This document shows positions 43,496-52,520 of a stretch of 64,000 nucleotides of DNA, one piece after another (position 1 is the stretch's first letter; every line of letters starts with the position of its first letter). The translations under genes and the position numbers were made by a program. The notes under the pieces were generated by a model. The model searched no databases and was not told the origin of the DNA. It saw only the letters and a program-made list of their open reading frames with translations. The stretch spans positions 5,146,001 to 5,210,000 of the forward strand of contig NZ_JACHDS010000001.1 in the NCBI RefSeq assembly GCF_014201195.1, given 5' to 3'. Source of the stretch: Nocardiopsis mwathae. Its GTDB lineage: Bacteria; Actinomycetota; Actinomycetes; Streptosporangiales; Streptosporangiaceae.

Positions 43496-44797
43496 GTGTC
43501 CGAACCGAAGCCGCCCCCCGGCGACCTCCCGCGTCGGCCGGGGGCGGAGAGCCCGCGGCGCCGCCACCCCCACGTCGCCGCTACCGCGCGGTCCGCGCCG
43601 TCCGGCCGTCCGCTCCGCCGCCAGCGCCAGGACGTGGCGGACAAGCCGTTCATCGTGATCTGGGAATCGACCCGGGCGTGCCCGCTGGTCTGCCGCCACT
43701 GCCGCGCCGAAGCCGTCCCCGACCGCGACCCGCGGGAGCTGGGCACCGCCGACGCCAAGCGGCTGCTGCGCCAGGTCGCGGACTTCGGGCGGCCGGCGCC
43801 CCTGTTCGTGATCACCGGTGGCGACCCGTTCCAACGCACCGACCTGCAAGAACTCATCGCCTACGGCGCGAGGGCGGGAGTGCGGGTCGCCGTCGCCCCG
43901 TCCGGCACCCCCACCCTCACCCCGGACAACCTGCGGGCCGTGTACGACGCGGGCGCCGTCGCACTCTCGCTCAGCCTGGACGGCTCCACCGCCGAACGGC
44001 ACGACGGGTTCCGGGGCGTGCCCGGGGTGTACGACCGGACCCTGGACGCGTGGCGCGCCGCCCGGGAGATCGGCCTGAAGGTGCAGGTCAACACCACGGT
44101 CGCGCGGCACAACCTGGACGACCTGCCCGACACCGTCCGTCTCGTGCGCGACCACGGGAGCGTGGTGTGGAGCGCCTTCTTCCTGGTGCCGACCGGCCGC
44201 GGCCGCAACCTGGCCGGGCTGACGGCGGCCGAGACGGAGGACGTGCTCAACTTCGTCCACGACGTCGGCCTGGCCGTTCCGGCGAAGACGACCGAGGCGC
44301 ACCACTTCCGGCGGGTCGTGCTGCAGCGCCGGGTACTGGCCGCCCGGGGCGAGGACCACGTGGCGGTGCTCGGCCTCGGTCCGCTGTACGAGCGGCTGCG
44401 CGAGCGGGCGCGGGAGCTCGGGCTGGAGGAGGCCGAACGGCGCGTGCGACGACCGCCGCTGGACGTCAACGCCGGGCGCGGCTTCGTGTTCGTCTCCCAC
44501 GTGGGAACCGTCCACCCGAGCGGGTTCCTCCCGCTGGACGCGGGCAGTGTCCGCGAGCGCCCGCTGGCCGACATCTACCGCTCCTCCGCGCTGTTCACCG
44601 GCCTGCGCGACACCGACCGGCTCGGCGGTCGGTGCGGGGAGTGCGAGTTCCGGCACGTCTGCGGCGGGTCGCGGTCCCGCGCCTTCGGCGTCACCGGCGA
44701 CGCCTACGCCGAGGAGCCCTGGTGTGGCTACCGGCCCGGCACGTTCCCCTACCAGCGGGAGCTGCGAGCTCTGCTGACGTCGCAGGAGGCAGTGTGA
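43496..44797 (+). CDS. Radical SAM/SPASM protein
   Basis: 433 residues from GTG 43496 (AAGGGA upstream). The radical SAM cluster motif is CPLVCRHC (Cys 62, 66, 69); GGDPF (~110) binds SAM. The C-terminus has a SPASM-like cysteine set CGECEFRHVCGG and WCGY for auxiliary clusters. The first ~45 residues are a disordered Arg/Pro leader. Related enzymes include haem-modifying AhbC/AhbD/NirJ types and peptide-modifying SPASM enzymes. Overlap (GTGA) with the next gene suggests it matures or serves the multicopper membrane protein. Substrate unknown. Confidence 0.9.
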   Translation: MSEPKPPPGDLPRRPGAESPRRRHPHVAATARSAPSGRPLRRQRQDVADKPFIVIWESTRACPLVCRHCRAEAVPDRDPRELGTADAKRLLRQVADFGRPAPLFVITGGDPFQRTDLQELIAYGARAGVRVAVAPSGTPTLTPDNLRAVYDAGAVALSLSLDGSTAERHDGFRGVPGVYDRTLDAWRAAREIGLKVQVNTTVARHNLDDLPDTVRLVRDHGSVVWSAFFLVPTGRGRNLAGLTAAETEDVLNFVHDVGLAVPAKTTEAHHFRRVVLQRRVLAARGEDHVAVLGLGPLYERLRERARELGLEEAERRVRRPPLDVNAGRGFVFVSHVGTVHPSGFLPLDAGSVRERPLADIYRSSALFTGLRDTDRLGGRCGECEFRHVCGGSRSRAFGVTGDAYAEEPWCGYRPGTFPYQRELRALLTSQEAV

Positions 44798-47397
44798 GCA
44801 CCGGCCCGAACGAGACCGCCGCCCCCACCCCGGAGCGCCCCCGCCCGGGCGCCTCTTCGGCCTCCGCACCGCGGGTCCGGCACCTGCGCGCCCACGTCGT
44901 CATCGTCGTCTGGCTGGCCCTGGCGCTGATCACGGCCACCACCCAGCACACGCTTCCGGTGGCCCACTGGCTCGCCATCCACCTGTTCCTGCTCGGCGCG
45001 GTCACCACGGCCATCATGGTGTGGACCGAGCACTTCGCGGTCGCGATGCTGCACGCGCCGCCGCCCGACCCCCGATGGGGCGGCGTGCGCCTCATCGCCC
45101 TCAACGTCTCCGCCGTCGCCGTGCTCACCGGTGTGGCCGTCGACTGGCCGGTCCTCGCCGGCGTCGGCACGCTCGGGGTCGTCGCCGCGATCATCGGCCA
45201 TGTGGCGGCGCTGGTGCGGCTCGGCCGTGGTGCGCTGGGCGGACGGCTCGCCCCCGTCGTCGGGTACTACCGCCTCGCCGGGGTCGCACTGATCGCCGGT
45301 GCCGTGCTGGGCGGGCTGCTGGCCACCGGTGCCCTCGGGGAGGCCGGGCGAACCGGAGTGGAGCTCGCGCACATCCACGTCAACCTCCTCGGCTGGGTCG
45401 GGCTGCCGATCGTGGGCACCCTGTTCATGCTGTGGCCGACGGTGCTGGGCGTACGGATGGAGGATCGCACGGTCCCGGTGGCGCGCCGGGTGCTGTGGCT
45501 GACCGGTCTGGGGCTGCTGCTCGCCGTCCCCGCGCTGCTGCTGGGTGCCCGGTGGCCCGCCGTCGCGGGGCTCGCCGTCTACGCGGTGGGGGTGGGCTGG
45601 GCGTCGGCGCTGTTCCTCCGCACCGTGCTGCGCCGCGCCCCGCGTTCGGGCGCCTCCTGGATGCTGGCCGCGGCCACCTGCTGGCTGGTGGTGGGGGTCG
45701 TGGCGGACCTGGGGCTGATGGCCACCCGGGAGCTGTCGCACCTCGACCCTGCGCTGCACGGGCTGCTTCCGGTGCTGCTCATCGGCTTCGTCGGGCAGAC
45801 GCTGCTGGGCGCTCTGACCTACCTGCTGCCGGTCGTCCTCAGCGGTGGGCCGACGGACCGGGCCGCGCTGGCAGATCTCCTCGACTGGGGGTGGCGGACC
45901 CGGCTGGTGGTACTGAACGCGGGCGTGCTGCTGTTGTTCCTCCCGCTTCCCGCGCCTGTCGGGGCGGTCGGGTTCGGGGCGGCCGCGGCGGCGTTCGCCG
46001 CCTTCCTCGGCCTCGCCGCGGCTGCCCTGGTGCGCAGCAGGGAGGGTGCCGTGACAGGGGGCGCCGGAGGTGCCGCGGCGTGGCGCGCTCCCCTGGCCGG
46101 GGCAGGGATCGGGGTTCTGCTCATCGTGTTCGCCCTGGTCGCCGCGGGCCTCCCGGCGGGGACGACCTCGGGAGGCGGGGGGAGCGGCACCGCCGCGACC
46201 GGTACGCGCACCGTGGAGGTCGAACTGAAGGGGATGGCGGTGAGCCCGAGCCGCATCGAGGTCGCGCCCGGCACCGTGCTCCGGCTGGAGGTCGTCAACC
46301 GGGACACCCAGCGCCACGACCTGCGGGTCGAGGACGGGCCGCGGACCCCCATGCTCGGCGAGGGCGAGAGCCACCTGCTTGAGGTGGGGCCGATCGCCGC
46401 CGATCTGGAGGCATGGTGCACGGTGCCGGGACACCGGGCGGCCGGTATGAGCATGACGATCGCGGTCACCGGGTCGGCGGACGGCGGTGCGGAGTCCGAG
46501 CCCGGTCACGGCCACGCCTCCCCCGACGGCCTCGACCCGGCCGCCGAACACTCCGACGGGTGGGAGCCCCGCTCGGCCGTGCTGCCGCCGGCCGAGGAGG
46601 CGCGCGTGCACGAGGTGGAGCTGCGCGCCGTCGAGGCCGACATCGAGGTCGCCCCCGGGGTGAGCCAGCGGATGTGGACGTTCGGCGGCACCGCGCCGGG
46701 GCCGACGCTGCGCGGGAAGGTCGGCGACGTCTTCGAGGTCACCCTGGTCAACGACGCGGAGATGGGGCACGGCATCGACTTCCACGCGGGTGCGCTCGCG
46801 CCCGACGAGCCGATGCGCACCATCGGTCCGGGGGAGCGGCTGGTCTACCGGTTCACCGCGGAGCGGGCCGGGGCGTGGCTGTACCACTGCAGCACGCCGT
46901 CGATGCTCCAGCACATCGGCAACGGGATGTACGGCGCCGTCATCATCGACCCGCCCGACCTGGAGCAGGCCGATCGGGAGTACGTACTGGTCTCCTCCCA
47001 GCTCTACCTGGGCGAACCGGGTAGCGAAGGGCAGGTCGCCAAGATGCGCGAGGGCCGTCCGGACGCCTGGGTGTTCAACGGCGGCGCGGGCCAGTACGCC
47101 GCGGCACCTTTAGCGGCGCGCGCCGAGGAACGCGTCCGGTTCTGGGTGGTCGCGGCGGGGCCGAGCGACGGCATCGCCTTCCACATCGTGGGGACGGTCT
47201 TCGACTCCGTCTACAAGGAGGGCGCGCACCTGGTGCGCCCCGACGACCCGGGCGGGGCCCAGGTGCTCGACCTGGCCGCGGCCCAGGGCGGGTACGTCGA
47301 GGCCGTCTTCCCCGAGCCCGGGCACTACGCTCTGGTCGACCACGACATGCGCCGTGCCGAGGCGGGCGCGCACGGGATCGTGAAGGTGACGCCATGA
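44794..47397 (+). CDS. Fusion of a polytopic membrane domain, a cupredoxin and a CuNIR-like multicopper oxidase
   Basis: 867 residues from GTG 44794 behind AGGAGG. Residues ~30-450 have about twelve membrane helices with haem-type histidines (AHIHVNLLGWVGLPI, HLDPALHGLLPVLLIG). A cupredoxin follows (~470-560; NRDTQRHDLRV and EAWCTVPGHRAAGMSM give the type-1 ligands His, Cys, His, Met). The rest is a two-domain multicopper oxidase: MGHGIDFHAGALAP, WLYHCSTPSMLQHIGNGMYG and AFHIVGTVFDSVY match copper nitrite reductase ligands. It may oxidise or reduce nitrogen species at the outer face, or handle copper. Operon with radical SAM and CopD-like genes. Confidence 0.9.
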   Translation: MSTGPNETAAPTPERPRPGASSASAPRVRHLRAHVVIVVWLALALITATTQHTLPVAHWLAIHLFLLGAVTTAIMVWTEHFAVAMLHAPPPDPRWGGVRLIALNVSAVAVLTGVAVDWPVLAGVGTLGVVAAIIGHVAALVRLGRGALGGRLAPVVGYYRLAGVALIAGAVLGGLLATGALGEAGRTGVELAHIHVNLLGWVGLPIVGTLFMLWPTVLGVRMEDRTVPVARRVLWLTGLGLLLAVPALLLGARWPAVAGLAVYAVGVGWASALFLRTVLRRAPRSGASWMLAAATCWLVVGVVADLGLMATRELSHLDPALHGLLPVLLIGFVGQTLLGALTYLLPVVLSGGPTDRAALADLLDWGWRTRLVVLNAGVLLLFLPLPAPVGAVGFGAAAAAFAAFLGLAAAALVRSREGAVTGGAGGAAAWRAPLAGAGIGVLLIVFALVAAGLPAGTTSGGGGSGTAATGTRTVEVELKGMAVSPSRIEVAPGTVLRLEVVNRDTQRHDLRVEDGPRTPMLGEGESHLLEVGPIAADLEAWCTVPGHRAAGMSMTIAVTGSADGGAESEPGHGHASPDGLDPAAEHSDGWEPRSAVLPPAEEARVHEVELRAVEADIEVAPGVSQRMWTFGGTAPGPTLRGKVGDVFEVTLVNDAEMGHGIDFHAGALAPDEPMRTIGPGERLVYRFTAERAGAWLYHCSTPSMLQHIGNGMYGAVIIDPPDLEQADREYVLVSSQLYLGEPGSEGQVAKMREGRPDAWVFNGGAGQYAAAPLAARAEERVRFWVVAAGPSDGIAFHIVGTVFDSVYKEGAHLVRPDDPGGAQVLDLAAAQGGYVEAVFPEPGHYALVDHDMRRAEAGAHGIVKVTP

Positions 47398-47840
47398 CCG
47401 GGGTGGACCTGTGGACCATCGTGCGCTTCGTGCACATCCTGGGTGCGGCGCTGTGGGTGGGCGGGCAGCTCGCGCTGTCCCTGGTGATCCTCCCGCTGGC
47501 CCGGCGCATGCTCTCGGCGGAGGCCAGGGAGGGCTTCGTCGGCGCGGCGGGCCGCCGGTTCGGCCTGCTCACCGTGGCGCTGTTCGTCCCCGTCCAGGTC
47601 GCCACCGGCGTTGCCCTCGCCTGGCGGGCCGGCGTCACCTGGGAGTCGCTCGCCGCCCCCGGATACGGGCGGGTCCTGGCCGCCAAGCTCGTCCTGTTCG
47701 CCGCGGTCATGCTGCTGGCGGCCGCCCACGGCTGGGCGCACGGCCGCGGACGGCGCGACCTCGCCCGAGCCCTGGCCGTCGCCGCCCTGGTCGGCTCCCT
47801 CGGCGTCGTCCTCCTGGCCACGGCGCTCAGCGGCGCCTGA
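47394..47840 (+). CDS. Small CopD-like membrane protein
   Basis: 148 residues; ATG 47394 overlaps the preceding stop (ATGA). Four membrane helices with RFVHILGAALWVGGQLAL (conserved His) and AAKLVLFAAVMLLAAAHGW, as in CopD/YcnJ-type copper-resistance or haem-b membrane proteins. Probably transfers copper or electrons for the upstream multicopper protein. Last gene of the unit. Confidence 0.82.
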   Translation: MTGVDLWTIVRFVHILGAALWVGGQLALSLVILPLARRMLSAEAREGFVGAAGRRFGLLTVALFVPVQVATGVALAWRAGVTWESLAAPGYGRVLAAKLVLFAAVMLLAAAHGWAHGRGRRDLARALAVAALVGSLGVVLLATALSGA

Positions 47841-47884
47841 GCGGTCGGTCCGGTTCATCCGTGCACCCGCCGCTTCTCGAAGGC

Positions 47885-47971
47885 CGGGTGTCACTCCCCC
47901 AGGAGTCGGCGCAGCCAGTTCAGGCGGGCGGTGCGGGCTGCCTGGGAGAGGGCGGCGTGTGGGGCGAGGCC
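47885..47971. repeat. Right copy of the 87-bp direct repeat (hydrolase 3' end)
   Basis: Identical in sequence and orientation to 36274-36360. The two copies are 11.6 kb apart and bracket the kinase/SerRS operon, cysEK and the multicopper genes. Here the copy is part of the intact hydrolase gene. Confidence 0.95.
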
Positions 47972-48859
47972 GTCGAAGGAGTGGAAGCCGCCGGGCCACA
48001 CGTGGAGTTCGGCCCGGCCTCCGGCGTTCCAGATGCCCGACGCGTAGGAGACCGCCTCGTCGCGGAAGGTCTCCGCTGAGCCGACGTCGATGAAGGTGGG
48101 CGGGAGCCCGGAGAGGTCCGTGGCGCGGGCCGGGGCCGCGTAGGGAGGCACGTCGTCGGAACCGCGCAGATCTCCCAGCAGCGCGCTCCACCCCACCTCG
48201 TTCGCGGACTGGTCCCAGAGGTCGTGCCCGGCCATCTGGTGCGCTGAGGGCGTGTCGTTGCGGTCGTCGAGCATGGGGCAGACGAGGAGCTGACCGATCG
48301 GGGTCGGCCCGTTGCGGTCGCGGGATAGCAGGACCGTGGCCGCGGCGAGCCCGGCGCCCGCGCTGGTCCCGGCGACGATGAGCCGGTCGGCGTCGCCGCC
48401 GATCTCCGCGGCGTGTTCCGCCGTCCACAGCAGCCCCGCGTAGCAGTCCTCCACGGGGTCCGGGTACGGGTGTTCGGGGGCCAGCCGGTAGTCCACCGAG
48501 ACGACGGTCAGGCCCAGTTCGCGCGCCCACTCCTGGGGGCGCTCGATGCCGGAGGTGGCGTCGCCCATCACCATGCCGCCGCCGTGCATGTAGTACAGGA
48601 CCGGCCGCGGCCCGCCCGGGTGGGCGGGGCGCAGGACGAGCAGGTCGACATCGGGGGAACCGTTGCGGCCCGGGGCCGTACGCTCCTCCACCTCGAAGGT
48701 CCCGCCGCAGCTCAGGTTCTCCGGCGACGGCCGGTGTGCGGCGGCGGCCGCCCGCTGGGCGGCGATCACCTCGGGGGTGAGCCGCTCCGGTGACTGGTCG
48801 CGCAGGAGTTCCAGGGCCGGGGCCAGCTCCGGATCGAACGGCGGGGGCGGCGGTGCCAT
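47891..48859 (-). CDS. Alpha/beta hydrolase (hormone-sensitive-lipase-type esterase)
   Basis: 322 residues from ATG 48859 (GAGGAGACCCG upstream). Oxyanion-hole motif YYMHGGGMVMG, DYRLAPEHPYP, nucleophile elbow VAGTSAGAGLAA (Ser), catalytic Asp in FIDVGSAETFRDE and His in WPGGFHSFDG. Cytoplasmic esterase/lipase for small esters. Its last 87 bp recur at 36274-36360 beside a PucR remnant, which suggests a hydrolase-PucR arrangement in the ancestor. Confidence 0.93.
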   Translation of the reverse strand: MAPPPPPFDPELAPALELLRDQSPERLTPEVIAAQRAAAAAHRPSPENLSCGGTFEVEERTAPGRNGSPDVDLLVLRPAHPGGPRPVLYYMHGGGMVMGDATSGIERPQEWARELGLTVVSVDYRLAPEHPYPDPVEDCYAGLLWTAEHAAEIGGDADRLIVAGTSAGAGLAAATVLLSRDRNGPTPIGQLLVCPMLDDRNDTPSAHQMAGHDLWDQSANEVGWSALLGDLRGSDDVPPYAAPARATDLSGLPPTFIDVGSAETFRDEAVSYASGIWNAGGRAELHVWPGGFHSFDGLAPHAALSQAARTARLNWLRRLLGE

Positions 48860-49135
48860 CGGGTCTCCTCGTACTGTTCCGTGGGGCGTCCGTCCGACGA
48901 TGGGCGGAACGATCATCGCGCCCCGGAGCGGCCGGTGTCATCCCGATATCGGATGGGTCCCCGTCCGCTGCTCGGTGGGGACGCCGAAGCCCGGGGCGCG
49001 ATCGGGCGCGCTCCTTGGGGCGGGGCATGCGGTGTACGGTGCTGGTCCGGCGCGGCGTACCCGGGGGCGGGCACGCCCGGTGGCGGCCGGTAAAGTGCGT
49101 CTCCGTCCCCTTCCGAGTCCCCGAGGTAGTAGGCA

Positions 49136-50399
49136 GTGAACCCCGCAGTTCCCGCAGCACCGGCCGCCGTGACCGTCGTCGGGATCGGAGCGGACGGCTG
49201 GGAAGGGCTGCCGTCACCCTCGCGCGCGGAGCTGATCGCCGCCGAGGTGCTGATCGGAGGGCCGCGACAGCTGGCGCTGCTGCCGCCGGAGTGCGCCGGT
49301 GAACGGGTCGGCTGGCCCTCGCCGCTGCGGCCCGCGGTCCCCCGCCTGATCGCCGACCACGCCGGACGCCGGATCGCCGTGCTGGCCAGCGGAGACCCGA
49401 TGTTCTACGGGATCGGGCGCGTCCTCGTCGAGGAACTGGGCGCCGACGCGGTGCGGGTGCTCCCGCACCCCTCGTCCGTCTCCCACGCCTGCGCGCGGCT
49501 CGGCTGGCCGCTGGAGGACACCGAGGTCGTCACCCTCGTCGGGCGGCCCGCAGCCCGACTCGCCGCGGCGCTGCACGACGGGCGCCGCATCCTCGTGCTC
49601 AGCGCGGACGCCGCCACCCCCGGCCAGGTCGCCGCCCTGCTGTGCGACCGCGGCTTCGGGCCGAGCCGGATGCGCGTCCTGGAGCAGCTCGGTGGCGGGA
49701 AGGAACACGTGACCGGCGCGGCCGCCGCGGACGAGTGGACGCTCCCGCCCGGCGACCCCCTCAACATCGTCGCGGTCGAGTGCCGCCGCGCCCCCGGCAC
49801 CCTGCGTCTCGGTGCCGTACCGGGCCTGCCCGACGAGGCCTACGAGCACGACGGGCAGCTCACCAAGCGCCACATCCGGGCCGCCACTCTCGGTGTGCTC
49901 GCGCCCGCGCCCGGCGAACTGCTGTGGGACATCGGCGGCGGCTCCGGTTCGATCGCCGTCGAGTGGATGCGGACGCACCCGTCGTGCCGGGCGGTCAGCA
50001 TCGAGCGGAACCCCGTGCGCGCCGGGCGGATCACGCGCAACGCCGAGCGGCTCGGGGTTCCGGGGCTGCGGGTGGTGACCGGTCGCGCCCCCCGCCGCAC
50101 TGTCCGGGCTGCCGCGGCCCGACGCGGTGTTCGTCGGCGGCGGGCTCACCTCCGAGGGGCTGCTCGACGCCTGCTGGGACGCGCTGCCCGCCGGCGGGCG
50201 GCTGGTCGCCAACACCGTGACACTGGAGTCCGAGGCGGTACTCGCCGACGCCCACCGGCACAGGGGCGGCGAGCTGGTGCGGCTCGCCGTGGCGCGGGCC
50301 GCGCCCGTGGGCGCCTTCACCGGGTGGCGGCAGGCGATGCCGGTGACACAGTGGGCCGTGCGCAAGGCGGCCGCGGACGACGCCCCGGCTGGGACATGA
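49136..50399 (+). CDS. cobL: Precorrin-6B C5,15-methyltransferase (CbiE-CbiT fusion), frameshifted
   Basis: GTG 49136 start. The CbiE domain has VVGIGADGWEGLP and LASGDPMFYGIGRVL; the CbiT methyltransferase has LLWDIGGGSGSIAVEWMR and VSIERNPVRAGRITRNAERL. At a run of six C (50088-50093) the frame shifts. With five C it would read VVTGRAPAALSGLPRPD AVF and continue as FVGGGLTSEGLLDACWDALP to the stop at 50399. The gene is therefore either broken by one inserted base or carries a sequencing error. It methylates C5 and C15 and decarboxylates in cobalamin synthesis. Upstream of cobM, 86 bp apart. Confidence 0.9.
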
Positions 50400-50485
50400 G
50401 AACACCGCCACGAGATCTCTGACGCGGGATTCCCGACCCGCATCCCTGACACGACATCCCTTCGATACCTTCCAGGAGCAGCGAG

Positions 50486-51235
50486 ATGACGGTGCACTTC
50501 ATCGGAGCCGGCCCCGGCGCCGCCGACCTGATCACCCTGCGCGGCGCCCGGACGCTCGCCGCCTGCCAGGTCTGCCTGTACGCCGGCAGCCTGGTGCCGG
50601 AGGAGCTGCTGGCCGAGTGCCCGCCGGGGGCCCGGCTGGTGGACACCGCGCAGCTCACTCTGGACGAGATCACCGCCGAACTGGTCCGCGCGCACGAGGA
50701 GGGGCACGACGTGGCGCGGCTGCACTCGGGTGACCCGTCGGTGTTCAGCGCGGTCGCCGAGCAGATGCGGCGGCTGGCCGCACACGGGGTGCCCTACGAG
50801 GTGGTGCCGGGCGTCCCCGCGTTCGCCGCCGCGGCCGCGGCCCTCAATCGGGAGCTGACCGTGCCGACCGTCGGCCAGACGGTCATCCTCACCCGCGTCG
50901 CCAACCGCGCCACCGCCATGCCCGAAGGCGAGGACCTGGCCACGCTCGGCCGCAGCGGGGCGCTGATCGTCCTGCACCTGGCAGCCAAGTACGTGGACCG
51001 CGTGGTCGAGGAGCTGCTGCCGCACTACGGGGCCGACTGCCCCGCCGCCGTCGTCGCGTACGCCAGCCGCCCCGACGAGCTGGTCGTGCGCGGCACCCTC
51101 GACGGCATCGCCGACCAGGTCAAGGCCGCGGGCATCGTGCGCACCGCGGTCATCATGGTGGGCCGCACGCTGGCCGCCGAGCAGTTCGGCGACAGCCACC
51201 TGTACTCGCCGGAGCGGGAACGCCACGTCTGTTAG
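50486..51235 (+). CDS. cobM: Precorrin-4 C11-methyltransferase
   Basis: 249 residues. Tetrapyrrole methylase fold: VHFIGAGPGAADLITLRGAR (SAM site), CLYAGSLVPEELLAECPPGA, RLHSGDPSVFSAVAEQMRRL and VPGVPAFAAAAAALNRELT are CobM-specific. It methylates C11 using SAM. Follows cobL on the same strand. Confidence 0.97.
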   Translation: MTVHFIGAGPGAADLITLRGARTLAACQVCLYAGSLVPEELLAECPPGARLVDTAQLTLDEITAELVRAHEEGHDVARLHSGDPSVFSAVAEQMRRLAAHGVPYEVVPGVPAFAAAAAALNRELTVPTVGQTVILTRVANRATAMPEGEDLATLGRSGALIVLHLAAKYVDRVVEELLPHYGADCPAAVVAYASRPDELVVRGTLDGIADQVKAAGIVRTAVIMVGRTLAAEQFGDSHLYSPERERHVC

Positions 51236-51339
51236 GGATACGCCTGCTGAGGGGCGCGGTGTCCGCCAGGGGGTGGTCCGCCAAGGAGCTCGCCACCGGC
51301 CACGCCCCGGTGGCGCCGGCCGGGCGGTCCCGGCAAGCG

Positions 51340-52458
51340 CTACCGCACCGAGCTGCGCCCCACGATCGCGCCGGACCGGTCGATGCAGATCACGTCGACC
51401 GCGACGGGGGCCCCGCGCAGCACCGCCAGGGCCTCGTCGCGCGCGGCCCGCGCCACGAGGTCGCCGAGCGGCACCCCGGCCGCGGCGCACAGCTGGAGCG
51501 CGGCCAGGCCGGTGTTGGCGTCGGCCACCTCGGCGGCCAGTGCCGTGTCGGCGCCGCCGAGGCGGGCCAGCTCGGCCAGGAAGCCCTTGTCGACCTGGGA
51601 GCGCGCCGAGTGCAGGTCCAGGTGGCCGGCCGCGAGCTTCGACAGCTTCGCGAAGCCGCCGCAGATCGTGAGGCGGTCGACCGGGTGGCGGCGGACGTAC
51701 TTCAGCACCGCGCCGGCGAAGTCGCCCATGTCGAGCAGCGCGTCCTCCGGCAGCCCGTACTCGGCGGTGACGGTCTTCTCCGAGGTCGATCCGGTGCAGC
51801 CGGCCACGTGGGCGCGTCCAGCGGCCCGTGCTACATCGACTCCGCGCCGAATGGAGTCGATCCACGCCGAGCACGAGTACGGCACCACGACCCCGGTCGT
51901 CCCGAGGATGGACAGCCCGCCGAGGATGCCCAGCCGTGGGTTCCACGTGGAGCGGGCGATCTCCTCCCCGTAATCGACGGAGACGGTGACCTCCACGTCG
52001 CCGCCGTCCCGGTACCGTTCGGCGACGCGGGCGATGTGCTCGCGGATCATCTGCCGGGGCATGGGGTTGATCGCCGGTTCGCCCACGGGGAGCGGAAGCC
52101 CGGGGCGGGTGACGGTGCCGACGCCCGGACCCGCCCGGAACGTGACACCGGAGCCGGCGGGCAGCCGCCGCACGGTGGCCCGGACCAGCGCGCCGTGTGT
52201 GACGTCCGGGTCGTCGCCGGCGTCCTTCACGATGCCCGCCATCGCGTACCCGTCGGCCAGCTCCTCGGCCGCGAGCGCGAAGGCGGGTGTGTGCCCCTTG
52301 GGCAGGGCGATCGGCACCGGGTCCGGGAACTCGCCGGTGAGCAGGGCGGTGTAGGCGGCGGTGGCCGCGCCGGTCGCGCAGGCGCCGGTGGTCCAGCCCG
52401 CGCGCAGGCCGGTGTGCTTGAGTTGGGCTCCGCGACCGCCCTCGGGATGGCCGCTCAT
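51340..52458 (-). CDS. cbiD: Cobalt-precorrin-5B C1-methyltransferase
   Basis: 372 residues from ATG 52458. Typical CbiD features: LRAGWTTGACATGAATAAY, GDDPDVTHGALVRATV, GVGTVTRPGLPLPVGEPAIN and GLPEDALLDMGDFAGAVLKY. CbiD carries out the C1-methylation that CobF does in the classical aerobic route. Its presence with CobG-, CobK- and CobN-type genes, and no CobF, indicates the actinobacterial hybrid route. Opposite strand to cobM and cobK. Confidence 0.96.
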   Translation of the reverse strand: MSGHPEGGRGAQLKHTGLRAGWTTGACATGAATAAYTALLTGEFPDPVPIALPKGHTPAFALAAEELADGYAMAGIVKDAGDDPDVTHGALVRATVRRLPAGSGVTFRAGPGVGTVTRPGLPLPVGEPAINPMPRQMIREHIARVAERYRDGGDVEVTVSVDYGEEIARSTWNPRLGILGGLSILGTTGVVVPYSCSAWIDSIRRGVDVARAAGRAHVAGCTGSTSEKTVTAEYGLPEDALLDMGDFAGAVLKYVRRHPVDRLTICGGFAKLSKLAAGHLDLHSARSQVDKGFLAELARLGGADTALAAEVADANTGLAALQLCAAAGVPLGDLVARAARDEALAVLRGAPVAVDVICIDRSGAIVGRSSVR

Positions 52459-52520
52459 GTCCTGACCCTCATGTCCTGCCGCCGGTACTCCGCTGTTCGA
52501 GAGAAGGGGGTCGAACCCTC

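Noticed and set aside
43456-44793. Plus-strand frame running through the radical SAM gene into the multicopper gene (would give a 1313-aa protein)
   Set aside because: The upstream part is Arg/Pro/Gly-rich out-of-frame translation of the radical SAM gene; the real start is GTG 44794 with AGGAGG.
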